DNA from: Bacteroidales bacterium
GTDB taxonomy: Bacteria; Bacteroidota; Bacteroidia; Bacteroidales; UBA932
NCBI GenBank assembly: GCA_017631875.1
Contig: JAGBSL010000011.1
Location: 1-63,457, forward strand
Direction of reading: 5' to 3'
DNA: 63,457 bases
Numbering within the stretch: position 1 is the first letter of the stretch; the number at the start of each line of letters is the position of its first letter. A program made the position numbers and the translations under genes. Under the pieces are notes generated by a model, which saw nothing but the letters and a program-made list of their open reading frames with translations, had not been told where the DNA came from and did no database searches. Positions 33,978 through 43,629 of this stretch are shown piece by piece.

Positions 33978-35915
33978 ATGAATATGAAGAATATATTTAA
34001 GTCACTCGCTGCCCTTTTCGTGGGATGTGCGATGGCATCATGCCAGAAGCCGGATGATGTGAAGGTGGAGCCAGCGTTTCCACAGCTGCAGGAAATTACT
34101 GTGACTCCGGGCGAGAAGGTAACTCTTAATGTAGAGGCAAATCTTGATTGGGAGATCTCTGTTCCTGAGAATTCCCTTCAGTGGTATTGGATCCAGGACG
34201 GCTCGTTCCAGCTTTATAGGGTCAATGGCAAGGCCGGTGCGGTTGAAGTTGTCATTGGCGTTTCGGAAAAGGAAGAGTTCGATCAGAACCGCAGCTGCGA
34301 GGTGACCATGACCATGGGTGGAAAGTCACAGGTCGTTGCTAAGCTTATGCGTCCGTCGAAGGAGAAGACCCTCGATGTATATGCTGCGATCGTAACTGAT
34401 GGCGAAGTCCAGTTCACAGAGGAAGGAGACTATGCATACCAGGCTTCGACAGCTGAGTCTCTCGATCTGATCTGGACAGGTTCCGACTTCCGTCTTCCTA
34501 TAAAGGTGGAGTCAAACTATCCTTGGACCATCAAGACCCCGCAGTGGGCACAGCTCGACGTACCTGCAAATGCAACAGGAACCCAGGAGGTGATCGTTTT
34601 CGGAGTACCTTCCGAGTACCCTCTCCAGGCGGCAAGCGGCAAGCTCCAGTTCATGGCAGGTGATGAGGTGGTAAAGGAGTATACTTTGAACATCCCTGGA
34701 TGTGAGGATATCTTCTCATATCGTGTGGATATGAGCCTTACAGACATTATTTTCAACTACGCTGGTCAGATCAAGACATTGGCCGGTTTTATTGAGGGAC
34801 CTCTGACTGCTACTATAAGCGGAACTTCTAAAGTCAGGGTCGTTGCAGTAGAAGGCGTAGACGGAACTTATGATCTTGAGAATCCGGTTGCTCCGGCATG
34901 GCTTGATGTGGCTGTTCAGGAGTATGACGCTACAGAGGGTGCGGAGGTGCTTCAGTCTCGTACTGTGACTATCACAGCCGCTCTGAATGAGGGTGATGAC
35001 CGTTCTGCGGCTATCTTCTTCCTCCCTCCGAATGCTTCCGGAAGTGCTGAGGAGCTTATGCAGTACTGCGTTCCTGTAACACAGTTGTCAAGCGATCAGG
35101 AGTTCATCTCTATGCTTTCAAACCCTTCTGATATGGCAGCCGGCGGTGCTACATTTGCCGTTTCGGAGGATGCGGACCTCTTCAATAAGTTCGGCCAGAC
35201 ACGTTATGCATACGAGCTTGTCTATACAAATCAGTATGCCCGTGACAATGCCCATATGTCATTCACTTCTGCAGTGACTTCATACAAGGTGTTCGATGAA
35301 TCCGGAGCTGACAAGACAGGTGTCGAGGACTTCTTCCTCTCTCTCACTTTGACAGAGAGCGCCCTTGGCGGAGTTATCGACATGGCCGGTGAGGTTAAGG
35401 CTGCCGGTTATGTGGTGCTTTATGGTGCGTCGGGAAATGTTCTTGCAGTGGTTAAGTGTACACTTGATCCGGAGGAGGTCATCGGTGAGGTTGCGGACGT
35501 TGCTTTCATCGGTGAGAGTGAGATGTATGCTCCGATGGTGGGTGCAACCCTTGAAGATGTCAGCGAGAGCTCGGAATTCAAGAATTACAAGGAGGGTAAT
35601 GCTCTCTTGTATCATTTGAGATATACGATGGAGAAGATGCCGATGACCATTTCCATTCCGGCGTCGATCAAGAAGCATACTGTAAACCCATATGCGTTCA
35701 GACACAATATCAGGGTGAACGACACCAAGTATGACGAGGACTTTGTGAACGGAGTTCTTGGTGGCGTCGCACTGGCTGACGGTGGTGTGACCATCTATAT
35801 GGAAATGCCTGAGGGAAGAGATTACTTCCGCGGAAACATCATCTTTACAAACGGCTCGGACGAGACGATTCTCGTGCTTGTTTGTACTCTTGACCTTCGT
35901 GAAACAGCAGAATAA
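33978..35915 (+). CDS. BACON-like surface lipoprotein of unknown function
   Basis: A 645-residue lipoprotein (lipobox MASC). It begins with a BACON-like immunoglobulin fold (ITVTPGEKVTLNVEANLDWEISVPE), followed by a second such segment (LPIKVESNYPWTIKTPQWAQL) and further beta-rich stretches. BACON domains in Bacteroidetes surface proteins usually bind glycans or mucin, or act as spacers. No enzyme motif was found. The product is not identified beyond that; position in the SusCD operon suggests substrate capture at the cell surface. Confidence 0.55.
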   Translation: MNMKNIFKSLAALFVGCAMASCQKPDDVKVEPAFPQLQEITVTPGEKVTLNVEANLDWEISVPENSLQWYWIQDGSFQLYRVNGKAGAVEVVIGVSEKEEFDQNRSCEVTMTMGGKSQVVAKLMRPSKEKTLDVYAAIVTDGEVQFTEEGDYAYQASTAESLDLIWTGSDFRLPIKVESNYPWTIKTPQWAQLDVPANATGTQEVIVFGVPSEYPLQAASGKLQFMAGDEVVKEYTLNIPGCEDIFSYRVDMSLTDIIFNYAGQIKTLAGFIEGPLTATISGTSKVRVVAVEGVDGTYDLENPVAPAWLDVAVQEYDATEGAEVLQSRTVTITAALNEGDDRSAAIFFLPPNASGSAEELMQYCVPVTQLSSDQEFISMLSNPSDMAAGGATFAVSEDADLFNKFGQTRYAYELVYTNQYARDNAHMSFTSAVTSYKVFDESGADKTGVEDFFLSLTLTESALGGVIDMAGEVKAAGYVVLYGASGNVLAVVKCTLDPEEVIGEVADVAFIGESEMYAPMVGATLEDVSESSEFKNYKEGNALLYHLRYTMEKMPMTISIPASIKKHTVNPYAFRHNIRVNDTKYDEDFVNGVLGGVALADGGVTIYMEMPEGRDYFRGNIIFTNGSDETILVLVCTLDLRETAE

Positions 35916-35924
35916 CGATAATAT

Positions 35925-38561
35925 ATGAGATATTTAAGAAATATTGTCCTTTTGGTGCTGTCCGTGGTTGCGGTCGCTTCCTGCTCGATGAAGGAAGAAC
36001 CGGACTATCGTGAGCAGGACTACGGACATGTACAGTTCAAACTATACAAGGCAGCCTCTTATGAGGCTCAGCCTGAGGTTACCAAGGCTGTGATGACACA
36101 GCTGGAATATCTCAAGGACGTCACCAAGATCAAGGTGACATTGAGATATGAAGGCAACATCATCTCTCAGACCCTTGTCATGACTGCCGCCAATGATGAC
36201 GCTGCAGAGTTCGGTCTCAGAAGCGATAAGCTGAAGCTTCTTGCAGGACGCTATGACGTGCTGACATTCTGTTTATATGATAAGGTAGATGAACTTATCT
36301 ATGAAGGAACTCCGTCTTCGGCTCAAAGCGCATTCGATGTCGTTCCGGGAGGCCTCTCGGTACATGATCTCCTCGCTGATGTCGTGGAGAGAGGAAAGGT
36401 CCGCTTTACATTTGTCAAGGATCTGTCGGACTTCAATTCCAATCCGATGGTCAAGGCTCCTGTGCGCTCGTACACATTCGACGAGATTACTGCAGTGACA
36501 GTGTCTGTAAGGTCTGAGGCCGGTGTCAAGACCGTGTTCGAGGAACTTCCGGTAGTATTCTCAATGCATTTTGATGAGACTGATGACGTTGAGGATGGTT
36601 ACATGACCTCTTCTCTTCAGTGTGATACCCTTCTTTCGCTTACAGCAGGAAAGTATTCGGTAGAATCTTATGAGATCTTCGACGGTAACAATAGTCTGAT
36701 CGAGCTCAATACTCGTGTGGACGCCGAGTTCGAGGTATCGGACAATCAGGTCACAGATACTGATGTCCCTGTGAAACTCTATGAGTCTGAAGAGTTCATC
36801 AAGGACTACTACGCCCTCTATGAGATCTGGAAGTCGCTTCACGGAGAGGAGTGGAGATATGTTGGAGAGGATTATCCGGCAGGATGCAACTGGGATTTCA
36901 ACAAGGATGTGGACCTCTGGGGTGACCAGCCGGGCGTTTCGCTTCACTCGAACGGTCGTGTGGCGCTTATCAATATCAGTGGATTCGGCTTCTACGGAGA
37001 TATGTCACCGGCTCTCGGCCAGTTGACTGAACTTGTGGAACTCTATCTGGGAACTCACAATGACAGCAACCTGCTTCATCATGATGAGACTGTGGCACCC
37101 GGCAAGGGAACCGCAAACCGTATGGAGAGGCATAAGTCATATTTGAGCGAACTCCATCCTGCGACGCAGATGGGCGAGCCGATTGCACGCGCACTCGCCG
37201 AGAACAATATCGTCATTCCTGAAACTGCCCTGTATCAGAGCATGCAGGAGAGCGACATCCTCGATCCTGCGACAGGCAGAATGCGTATCCAGCCGATGGA
37301 TCTCGTTCATGGCAAGCTCTGTAATGGTCTGACAAGTCTCCCTGCGGAGATCGGTAACCTTACCAAGCTTGAGCAGATCTTCATCGCAAACGGAGAGCTT
37401 ACAGAACTCCCTGCTGAGATGGCCAACCTCGAGTCATGTACTGACCTGGAGTTGTACAACTGCCCTAAGATGGTCAAGTTCCCGATGGTTCTCGCAAAGA
37501 TGCCGTCATTGATTACAGCAAACCTTGCAAATAACTCCCAGTGGAGTTCAGAGGAGGTTCTCGCAGGTCTTAAGGCATTGGCGACAGGTGCTTCGGCAGA
37601 AAAGATCCAGCTTCTATATTTCAATGAGAACAACCTTGAGGTCCTCCCTAAGGAACTCAAGAACATGAAGAAGCTTGGCCTTCTTGACTTTGCTTCCAAC
37701 AAGATCCATACGATCGAGGAGGCATGGGGAAATGACATCAAGCCGGTGCAGCTCTACCTTGACAACAACCGCCTTTCTTCCTTCCCTGTGGACGAGAATG
37801 GGGTCTTCTGTTTCATGGATGATGCTGAGACCTTCTCGGTAAGAAACAACAGGTTCACAGAGTTTCCGGACATCTTCGATGCCAACTCCCTTTATACGAT
37901 CAACTCGATCGACTTCTCATACAACGAGATATCGGGTTTCCAGAACGGTGAGAATTTCAAGGGACTCAAGGTAAACACATTGACCTTGGCAAACAACCCA
38001 CCTATGACCAAGTATCCGATAGAGATCGCCAAGTCGAACTCGTCAGTGGCATATGTGAACGTGCGCGGATGTAACATCGATGAGATTCCTGACGGATCCT
38101 TTGAATATGAGAACTCGATTTATCTGACATCACTTGATCTTTCGTATAATGATCTGGATGATCTTCCATGGGATCTTCATGCAGGTAATCTGCCTTATCT
38201 CTATGGTGTCGAACTGTCATATAACAAGTTCAAGGAGTTCCCTTGGGAACCTCTCGACAGCCAATATCTGACAGTGTTCGCGATTCGCGGTCAGCGCGAT
38301 GACGCGGGTGCACGCTGCCTTGCAGACTGGCCGGAAGGCATCTACCAACATAGGGGACTCAGGGGATTCTATATCGGTTCGAACAACCTCGGCAAGATCG
38401 AGGACACAATTTCGACAATCTGCTATTATCTTGATATCAGTGATAACCCTGAGATCGTTTTTGATGCTTCTGACATCTGCTATGCCATCCAGGCTGGTGC
38501 ATATATCCTCATATATGACCAGACTCAGAATATCAAGAACTGTCCTGTTTTGTTCTATTAA
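35925..38561 (+). CDS. Leucine-rich-repeat surface lipoprotein (DUF4458-like N-terminus)
   Basis: An 878-residue lipoprotein (lipobox ASC). Two repeated N-terminal segments of about 120 residues (each with a VTKIKVTLRYEG/ITAVTVSVRSEAG start and an LLAGRYDVLTFCLYD/LTAGKYSVESYEIFD end) resemble DUF4458. From about residue 290 to 850 there are leucine-rich repeats, for example LTSLPAEIGNLTKLEQIFIA and LTELPAEMANLESCTDLELY. LRR solenoids bind proteins, which fits the neighbouring subtilase. No protease motif is present. Ten bases after the preceding gene. Confidence 0.75.
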   Translation: MRYLRNIVLLVLSVVAVASCSMKEEPDYREQDYGHVQFKLYKAASYEAQPEVTKAVMTQLEYLKDVTKIKVTLRYEGNIISQTLVMTAANDDAAEFGLRSDKLKLLAGRYDVLTFCLYDKVDELIYEGTPSSAQSAFDVVPGGLSVHDLLADVVERGKVRFTFVKDLSDFNSNPMVKAPVRSYTFDEITAVTVSVRSEAGVKTVFEELPVVFSMHFDETDDVEDGYMTSSLQCDTLLSLTAGKYSVESYEIFDGNNSLIELNTRVDAEFEVSDNQVTDTDVPVKLYESEEFIKDYYALYEIWKSLHGEEWRYVGEDYPAGCNWDFNKDVDLWGDQPGVSLHSNGRVALINISGFGFYGDMSPALGQLTELVELYLGTHNDSNLLHHDETVAPGKGTANRMERHKSYLSELHPATQMGEPIARALAENNIVIPETALYQSMQESDILDPATGRMRIQPMDLVHGKLCNGLTSLPAEIGNLTKLEQIFIANGELTELPAEMANLESCTDLELYNCPKMVKFPMVLAKMPSLITANLANNSQWSSEEVLAGLKALATGASAEKIQLLYFNENNLEVLPKELKNMKKLGLLDFASNKIHTIEEAWGNDIKPVQLYLDNNRLSSFPVDENGVFCFMDDAETFSVRNNRFTEFPDIFDANSLYTINSIDFSYNEISGFQNGENFKGLKVNTLTLANNPPMTKYPIEIAKSNSSVAYVNVRGCNIDEIPDGSFEYENSIYLTSLDLSYNDLDDLPWDLHAGNLPYLYGVELSYNKFKEFPWEPLDSQYLTVFAIRGQRDDAGARCLADWPEGIYQHRGLRGFYIGSNNLGKIEDTISTICYYLDISDNPEIVFDASDICYAIQAGAYILIYDQTQNIKNCPVLFY

Positions 38562-38578
38562 TACTGGAGGATGAGGAA

Positions 38579-40225
38579 ATGAAAAAGATATTTATAGTTT
38601 TTGCTGCGATGATTGCAGCGGTATCATGCTTCCAGGAACCGGATGTGCAGTTTGGCGTGGACCAGTCGACAATCGCTGTCGGTCCGGAAGGAGGCGAGAG
38701 AACATTCACGGTGTCGGCTCCTGGCAGCTGGGTGGCGATGACCGAGTCTCCTTGGATTTCGGTTTCTCCTGCCAATGGTAGAGGTTCGCAGACATGTACA
38801 GTGAGGGTAGACTCTACTCTTGTATTCGATCAGCGCAAGGGTACCATCCGTATCCAGAGCCTTGATGACTCAAGTGAGAAGAATGACTTCGAAGTTGTAC
38901 AGGAAGGCTTCGCATATCAGCTTACATTGAATGATACCCAGGTAAATGTAAGTGACTATGCAGGATTCAATGACCGTTCTTTCGAAGTTAAGGTAAAGAC
39001 GAATGTGGACTTCGATGTTGTACTCCCTGCGGGATCTTCATCATGGCTTTCATACAAGAAGAGTGAATTGAATCTTGATCGTGGTTCACGTCCGCGTGAG
39101 TCAGTGATCCGTTTTGACTGGAAGGTCAACTCACGCGATGTCGAAAGGATTGCCGAGGTAGTCTTCCAGCCTAAAGAGGACGTGCAGCTTGCAAGGCATG
39201 ATGGCCTTAAAGTCGTACAGAAGGCGGCTCTTCCGATTCCGGTAGGCACACCTGCCGGCGACTCGCTTGCGGTTCTTGCCGTCAGCCGTGCCTTGGGTAT
39301 GTTTACAGAGTGGGATACTGCGGAGAAGATGGAGCACTGGAACAATGTGAAGGTGTGGAAGGATGGTCCTGACAAGGGACGTGTGAAATATGTCCAGTTC
39401 TTCATGTTCAGAACTCAGGAGGAACTTCCTTTCGAGGTACAGTACCTGACAGCGGCGGAGGAGATTGTGTTCTACTCGAATGCAAACCACTTCCTTCTCA
39501 GTCTCGATACAGGTGAGCATATCACAAAGCTGACCGACCTGAAGAGACTGACTATCGGAGGATATGGACTGACGTCTCTGCACCCTGATTTTGTAAACCT
39601 GAAGAATCTCGAGTATCTGGACATCAGCTCGAACTGCTTCCAGACACTCCCGGAGATTCTCACTCCAGAGAATTTCCCTAACCTGCGCGCCCTTGTTCTC
39701 AATGCAAACGGCCGTCATACAGTTTATGACCTCAGCAATGACATCAGAGAGAATCTTGGAGGATTCATCGATGATGACCTCAGGACTGCCAAGGGAATGG
39801 ATACCTTCAAGAGACTCCTCAAATGGGAGAAGCTCGATACTATCCGTCTTTCTGTGAATTATATCCAGGGCGAACTTCCTGACATGACAGACGAGGGACT
39901 TCCGACATGGACATTCGAGGAACTGAAGGACTCGCTTGCAACCGGTCTGACAGAACTTCCTGCTGAGATGAGGGATGTTCCGAAGGTGCTTCCTAATACT
40001 TCATTCTTCGCGATCAACTTCAACCGATTGACAGGACAGCTGCCTCAGTGGCTGCTTATGCATCCGAAACTCGATTCATGGGCTCCGTATTCGTTGGTGT
40101 TCCAGCAGGAAGGAAAGGATAAGAACGGTAAGAGTGCGGGATTCTACAACGAGCCTGTCAGCCTTGACTACTATTATGAAATCTATCAGAACAAGAAGTA
40201 TAACCCAAGTAAAACAGATAATTAA
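38579..40225 (+). CDS. BACON-domain and leucine-rich-repeat surface lipoprotein
   Basis: A 548-residue lipoprotein (lipobox VSC) with a good ribosome-binding site (GGAGG). Residues about 20-110 are a BACON domain (STIAVGPEGGERTFTVSAPG, SWVAMTESPWISVSPANG), a second beta domain follows, and from about residue 300 come leucine-rich repeats (LKRLTIGGYGLTSLHPDFVN, LKNLEYLDISSNCFQTLPEI). It is a shorter relative of the preceding protein in architecture, not a duplicate. Together the two LRR proteins suggest the operon handles a proteinaceous ligand. Confidence 0.75.
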   Translation: MKKIFIVFAAMIAAVSCFQEPDVQFGVDQSTIAVGPEGGERTFTVSAPGSWVAMTESPWISVSPANGRGSQTCTVRVDSTLVFDQRKGTIRIQSLDDSSEKNDFEVVQEGFAYQLTLNDTQVNVSDYAGFNDRSFEVKVKTNVDFDVVLPAGSSSWLSYKKSELNLDRGSRPRESVIRFDWKVNSRDVERIAEVVFQPKEDVQLARHDGLKVVQKAALPIPVGTPAGDSLAVLAVSRALGMFTEWDTAEKMEHWNNVKVWKDGPDKGRVKYVQFFMFRTQEELPFEVQYLTAAEEIVFYSNANHFLLSLDTGEHITKLTDLKRLTIGGYGLTSLHPDFVNLKNLEYLDISSNCFQTLPEILTPENFPNLRALVLNANGRHTVYDLSNDIRENLGGFIDDDLRTAKGMDTFKRLLKWEKLDTIRLSVNYIQGELPDMTDEGLPTWTFEELKDSLATGLTELPAEMRDVPKVLPNTSFFAINFNRLTGQLPQWLLMHPKLDSWAPYSLVFQQEGKDKNGKSAGFYNEPVSLDYYYEIYQNKKYNPSKTDN

Positions 40226-40227
40226 AG

Positions 40228-42246
40228 ATGAAACTTATTAAGAACATATTGATTGCATCTGCATTTGCTTTGGGCTTTACAGCGTGCTCGGTCGAGGCTC
40301 CGGTTCAGGAGCCTGCCGATAAGCTCTTTCCGGAGGCTGCCGCAGATGCGCTGCCGGGACAGCTCCTTGTGCGCTTTGATGCACATGTTGCAGACATACT
40401 TGATAAGGCTGGTGTGACCAAGAGCGGTCCGGCTATGCCGATGAACCGTTCGGGAGTCCTGAGCGTGGATGAGATTCTTGCGCTTGTGGAAGGTTACGAG
40501 ATCGAAAGAGTGTTTCCGATTGACGTGCGCACGGAAGACAAGGCGCGCGAAGAGGGGCTTCACCTTTGGTATGTGGTGCGCTTCAGCGAGGACTACCCGG
40601 TTGAGAAGGTCGCGACTGATCTTGCCAAGCTTGGCGAGGTTGACCGCGTCGAGTTCAATCGTACCCTTAAGAGAGCAAGCGACAGGAAGGCAGTGCCTTT
40701 GACTATGGAAAATGTGCGTCAGCTGACTGCCGCTTCGGCAGCTTTTGATGATCCTCTTCTACCTGAGCAGTGGCATCTTGTGAATAATGGCGACCTTCGC
40801 CCTACAAAGTTCATCAAGGATGCTGACGTGCAGGTCGAGAAGGCGTGGAATGAACTCGGATGTACAGGTGATCCTTCGATCATTGTGGCTGTACTTGACG
40901 AGGGTGTCGATGTTAGTCATCCTGACCTTCAGGCAAGCATGTGGGTGAATCCGGGCGAGATCTGGCGTTCTACAGAGGATAATGACGGTAACGGTTATGC
41001 CGGTGACGTTCATGGATATAACTTCACTCAGAAGACAGGTGTGATCTCGACTGACAGTCGTTATGACACTGGTCACGGTACTCACGTTGCAGGCGTCATC
41101 GCTGCTGTAAACAATAATGGTGAGGGAATCAGCTCGATTGCCGGAGGAAACGGCTCTCAGCCGGGTGTCAAGATCATGTCATGTCAGATCTTCTCAGGTC
41201 AGTACGCCGGTACGGTTCTCGAGGAGGTGCGTGCGATAAAGTATGCAGCAGACAACGGTGCCGTCATCCTTCAGTGCAGCTGGGGATATATCTCCGGTGC
41301 CGCAAACCCTTACGAGTGGACACCTCAGTTCAGGACTGACGAGGAGTGGGAGGCTTATAACGTACTGGAGAGAAAGGCTCTGGACTACTTCATCCACAAT
41401 GCCGGTTCTCCAGACGGCGTGATCGAAGGCGGTCTTGCAATCTTCGCAGGTGGAAACGAGTCAGCTGCCGCTGCCAGCTACCCTGGAGCATATCCTGACT
41501 TCGTGGCAGTGTCCGCTACAGCAGGTGACTTCACACCTGCCGTGTACACCAACTACGGTCCGGGAACGACGATTTCGGCTCCGGGCGGAGACCAGGATTA
41601 TTACTGGGAGTATGCAGATGAGGACCATCGCGTAGGTGAGGTCGGATGTATTCTCTCTACTCTTCCAAAGAATGTGAGCCCAAGCGGTTATGGTTACATG
41701 GAAGGAACTTCGATGGCATGTCCTCACGTGTCAGGTGTGGCCGCTCTCGGACTTTCATACGCTGCGCAGCTTCGCCGCCATTTCAAGGCTGAGGATTTCA
41801 TCGCCCTCATGTATGAGACCGCAACTCCGATCGATCAGTACATGACAGGTGTGAAGCAGTACAAGAGGTATGTTGCCGACCTTATCGAGTCTTCGCCGAT
41901 GCATTCTATGGACATGAAGGCATTCAAGGGAGGCATGGGACACGGTCAGATCAATGCCTATGCGCTTCTCAAGGCTGTAGAGGGTTCTGGTGTCGAGATG
42001 ACATTCCCTAACCTTTACGTGGCAGTCGGTGGCCAGACGACAGTTTCTCCTTCAATGTATATGGAAGGAAGCTCCTTTACGGTTTCCGTGGCTGACTCTT
42101 CAGTCGCTACTGCTGAGGTCGTTAATGGAATGGTAGTGGTCAAGGGTCTCAAGGCCGGTCAGACCACAGCATCTATAACTGGCTCGCGCACAGATAAGTT
42201 CGTAATCACAGTACGCGAAAACGCAAACGGCAACGGATGGCTTTAG
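40228..42246 (+). CDS. Surface subtilisin-like serine protease (S8) lipoprotein
   Basis: A 672-residue endopeptidase, probably on the cell surface or in the periplasm. The lipobox is FTAC (Cys20). A propeptide (about 40-150) precedes the S8 domain, where the triad is visible: Asp224 in AVLDEGVDVSHPDL, His283 in GHGTHVAGVIAAV, and Ser495 in EGTSMACPHVSGVAALG, with the oxyanion Asn410 in AGGNES. A C-terminal Ig-like domain of Big_2 type (about 590-672, ending FVITVRENANGNGWL) follows. It begins two bases after the LRR gene. In a SusCD operon this suggests cleavage of a captured protein before import. Confidence 0.9.
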   Translation: MKLIKNILIASAFALGFTACSVEAPVQEPADKLFPEAAADALPGQLLVRFDAHVADILDKAGVTKSGPAMPMNRSGVLSVDEILALVEGYEIERVFPIDVRTEDKAREEGLHLWYVVRFSEDYPVEKVATDLAKLGEVDRVEFNRTLKRASDRKAVPLTMENVRQLTAASAAFDDPLLPEQWHLVNNGDLRPTKFIKDADVQVEKAWNELGCTGDPSIIVAVLDEGVDVSHPDLQASMWVNPGEIWRSTEDNDGNGYAGDVHGYNFTQKTGVISTDSRYDTGHGTHVAGVIAAVNNNGEGISSIAGGNGSQPGVKIMSCQIFSGQYAGTVLEEVRAIKYAADNGAVILQCSWGYISGAANPYEWTPQFRTDEEWEAYNVLERKALDYFIHNAGSPDGVIEGGLAIFAGGNESAAAASYPGAYPDFVAVSATAGDFTPAVYTNYGPGTTISAPGGDQDYYWEYADEDHRVGEVGCILSTLPKNVSPSGYGYMEGTSMACPHVSGVAALGLSYAAQLRRHFKAEDFIALMYETATPIDQYMTGVKQYKRYVADLIESSPMHSMDMKAFKGGMGHGQINAYALLKAVEGSGVEMTFPNLYVAVGGQTTVSPSMYMEGSSFTVSVADSSVATAEVVNGMVVVKGLKAGQTTASITGSRTDKFVITVRENANGNGWL

Positions 42247-42282
42247 TGTCATTTCGACCGAACAAAGTGAGTGGAGAAATCT
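42247..42282 (+). repeat. REP-like dispersed repeat just before a start codon
   Basis: The sequence starting GTCATTTCGACCGAAC and ending GTGGAGAAATCT matches a short repeat I recognise as widespread between genes in gut Bacteroidetes. Here it directly follows the subtilase stop, and its GGAG (42272-42275) sits 7 nt before the ATG at 42283, so the repeat seems to supply the ribosome-binding site. Confidence 0.6.
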
Positions 42283-43059
42283 ATGTATAAATTTAGGTTC
42301 ATAATGGTATGCACCGCCGTCATGGTCTCAGCCATGACGGCGGATGCCCAGCTCCGCATGGTTCCGAAAGAGAAACTGCATGAGGTGGCAAACCCTGCTC
42401 TGTCTGCAGACTCGGCAAGTCTGTCATTCGAGCAGAAGCATATCATAGCTGAACCGATGAACGAGGATGATGCTCCCAAGACCTTTGTGTATAGATTCAC
42501 AAACATCGGCAAGGAAACTGTCGCAATAAAGAGACTGGTGTCCACCTGCTCGTGTGCATCAGCTGTATGCGCGGTCAAGGAAGTAACCCCTGGCGCTTCT
42601 GCTGAGATTTCGGTGATATACAATCCCAAGGGACATCCTGGAAAGTTCGAAAGGAAGGTTTTCGTGTACACGCAGGATGGAAATGCTCCGGCAGTTGTGC
42701 TCAGGCTTTCGGTAGAAGTGGCTACAGGCGCGGATCTCTCGCAGGAATGGCCTGTCCAGATGGGGTGCATCCGCCTTAGACGTTCGGAAGTGGCCTTTAG
42801 CGCTGGCGCCAAAGGCGTTGAACAGCTGAGGTTCATAAACCTCTCGGGAAGACCTTTAACACTTCAGTGTGAGGAGTCATTCCTGCCTGGTTGCCTGTCA
42901 TTCAGGACAGAACCGGCAGTGGTTGAAGATGGGGCAGAAGGTGTGATAGTGATTTCATACGACCCGTCGCTTCCCGATGCGCACGAATCCATGAATGTCA
43001 TTCTCAAGGGACTTGGACTCCCACCCACAAAGTCATCCATAACAGTAAGAATAAAATAA
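42283..43059 (+). CDS. DUF1573-like exported protein
   Basis: A 258-residue protein with a signal peptide (MYKFRFIMVCTAVMVSAMTADA). The centre has the DUF1573 pattern: FVYRFTNIGKETVAIKRLVSTCSC, then GASAEISVIYNPKGHPGKFERKV. This is an immunoglobulin-like (ASPM/SPD-2/Hydin-type) fold common in Bacteroidetes envelope proteins. I prefer the ATG at 42283 over the GTG at 42271, because the latter lies inside the REP-like repeat and adds no signal-peptide features. It probably remains part of the SusCD transcript. Function unknown. Confidence 0.75.
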   Translation: MYKFRFIMVCTAVMVSAMTADAQLRMVPKEKLHEVANPALSADSASLSFEQKHIIAEPMNEDDAPKTFVYRFTNIGKETVAIKRLVSTCSCASAVCAVKEVTPGASAEISVIYNPKGHPGKFERKVFVYTQDGNAPAVVLRLSVEVATGADLSQEWPVQMGCIRLRRSEVAFSAGAKGVEQLRFINLSGRPLTLQCEESFLPGCLSFRTEPAVVEDGAEGVIVISYDPSLPDAHESMNVILKGLGLPPTKSSITVRIK

Positions 43060-43066
43060 CATCAAA

Positions 43067-43522
43067 ATGAATAAGATAACAAAGATACTCGCTCTTGCCT
43101 TCATGGCCGTTGCGTCCATGGCATGTAACAAGATTGACGATCCGCAGGACAACGGCCGCGAGCCGCTTGAAGTCAACACCAACAACATTTCCGGCAAATG
43201 GGAACTTGTCGAGTGGAACGGAGCTCCTATGGCGGAAGGCACATACGTATACATGGACATCGAGCGTGGCAAGACCTATACAATGTACCAGAACCTGGAC
43301 AGCTTCAGCAACATTCCGCATGTGATTACTGGTTCATACAACCTTGCGACAGATCCGGAGCTCGGTGCCATCATACGTGGCAGCTACGACCACGACAACG
43401 GCGACTGGGCCCACCGCTACATCATCAAGGACCTCTACGAGAACGAAATGCTCTGGGTAGCAAAGGACGACCCTGCATTCACCCAGAAATTCCGTAGAGT
43501 CTCAACCATCCCTGTAGAATAG
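43067..43522 (+). CDS. Lipocalin-like small lipoprotein
   Basis: A 151-residue lipoprotein (MNKITKILALAFMAVASMAC, Cys20). The segment ISGKWELVEWNGAPMAEGTYVYMD is the GxW start typical of Bacteroidetes lipocalin-like domains, which form small ligand-binding beta barrels; GSYNLATD is a second strand pair. Last gene of the SusCD-subtilase operon, eight bases after the DUF1573-like gene and followed by a strong terminator. Ligand unknown. Confidence 0.65.
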   Translation: MNKITKILALAFMAVASMACNKIDDPQDNGREPLEVNTNNISGKWELVEWNGAPMAEGTYVYMDIERGKTYTMYQNLDSFSNIPHVITGSYNLATDPELGAIIRGSYDHDNGDWAHRYIIKDLYENEMLWVAKDDPAFTQKFRRVSTIPVE

Positions 43523-43551
43523 CTGCAGACATCTAGCACGTTTTACTAAGA

Positions 43552-43597
43552 AAACCGTGGCAGATACCCTCTTCAAAGTCGGTATCTGCCACGGTTT
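43552..43597. terminator. Bidirectional terminator between the SusCD operon and dnaK
   Basis: AAACCGTGGCAGATACC (43552-43568) pairs perfectly over 17 bp with its reverse complement (43581-43597) around a 12-nt loop. It separates two convergent transcription units. Confidence 0.85.
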
Positions 43598-43629
43598 CTC
43601 TATGTTTTCGTGGACGATGTCCGCAGATA

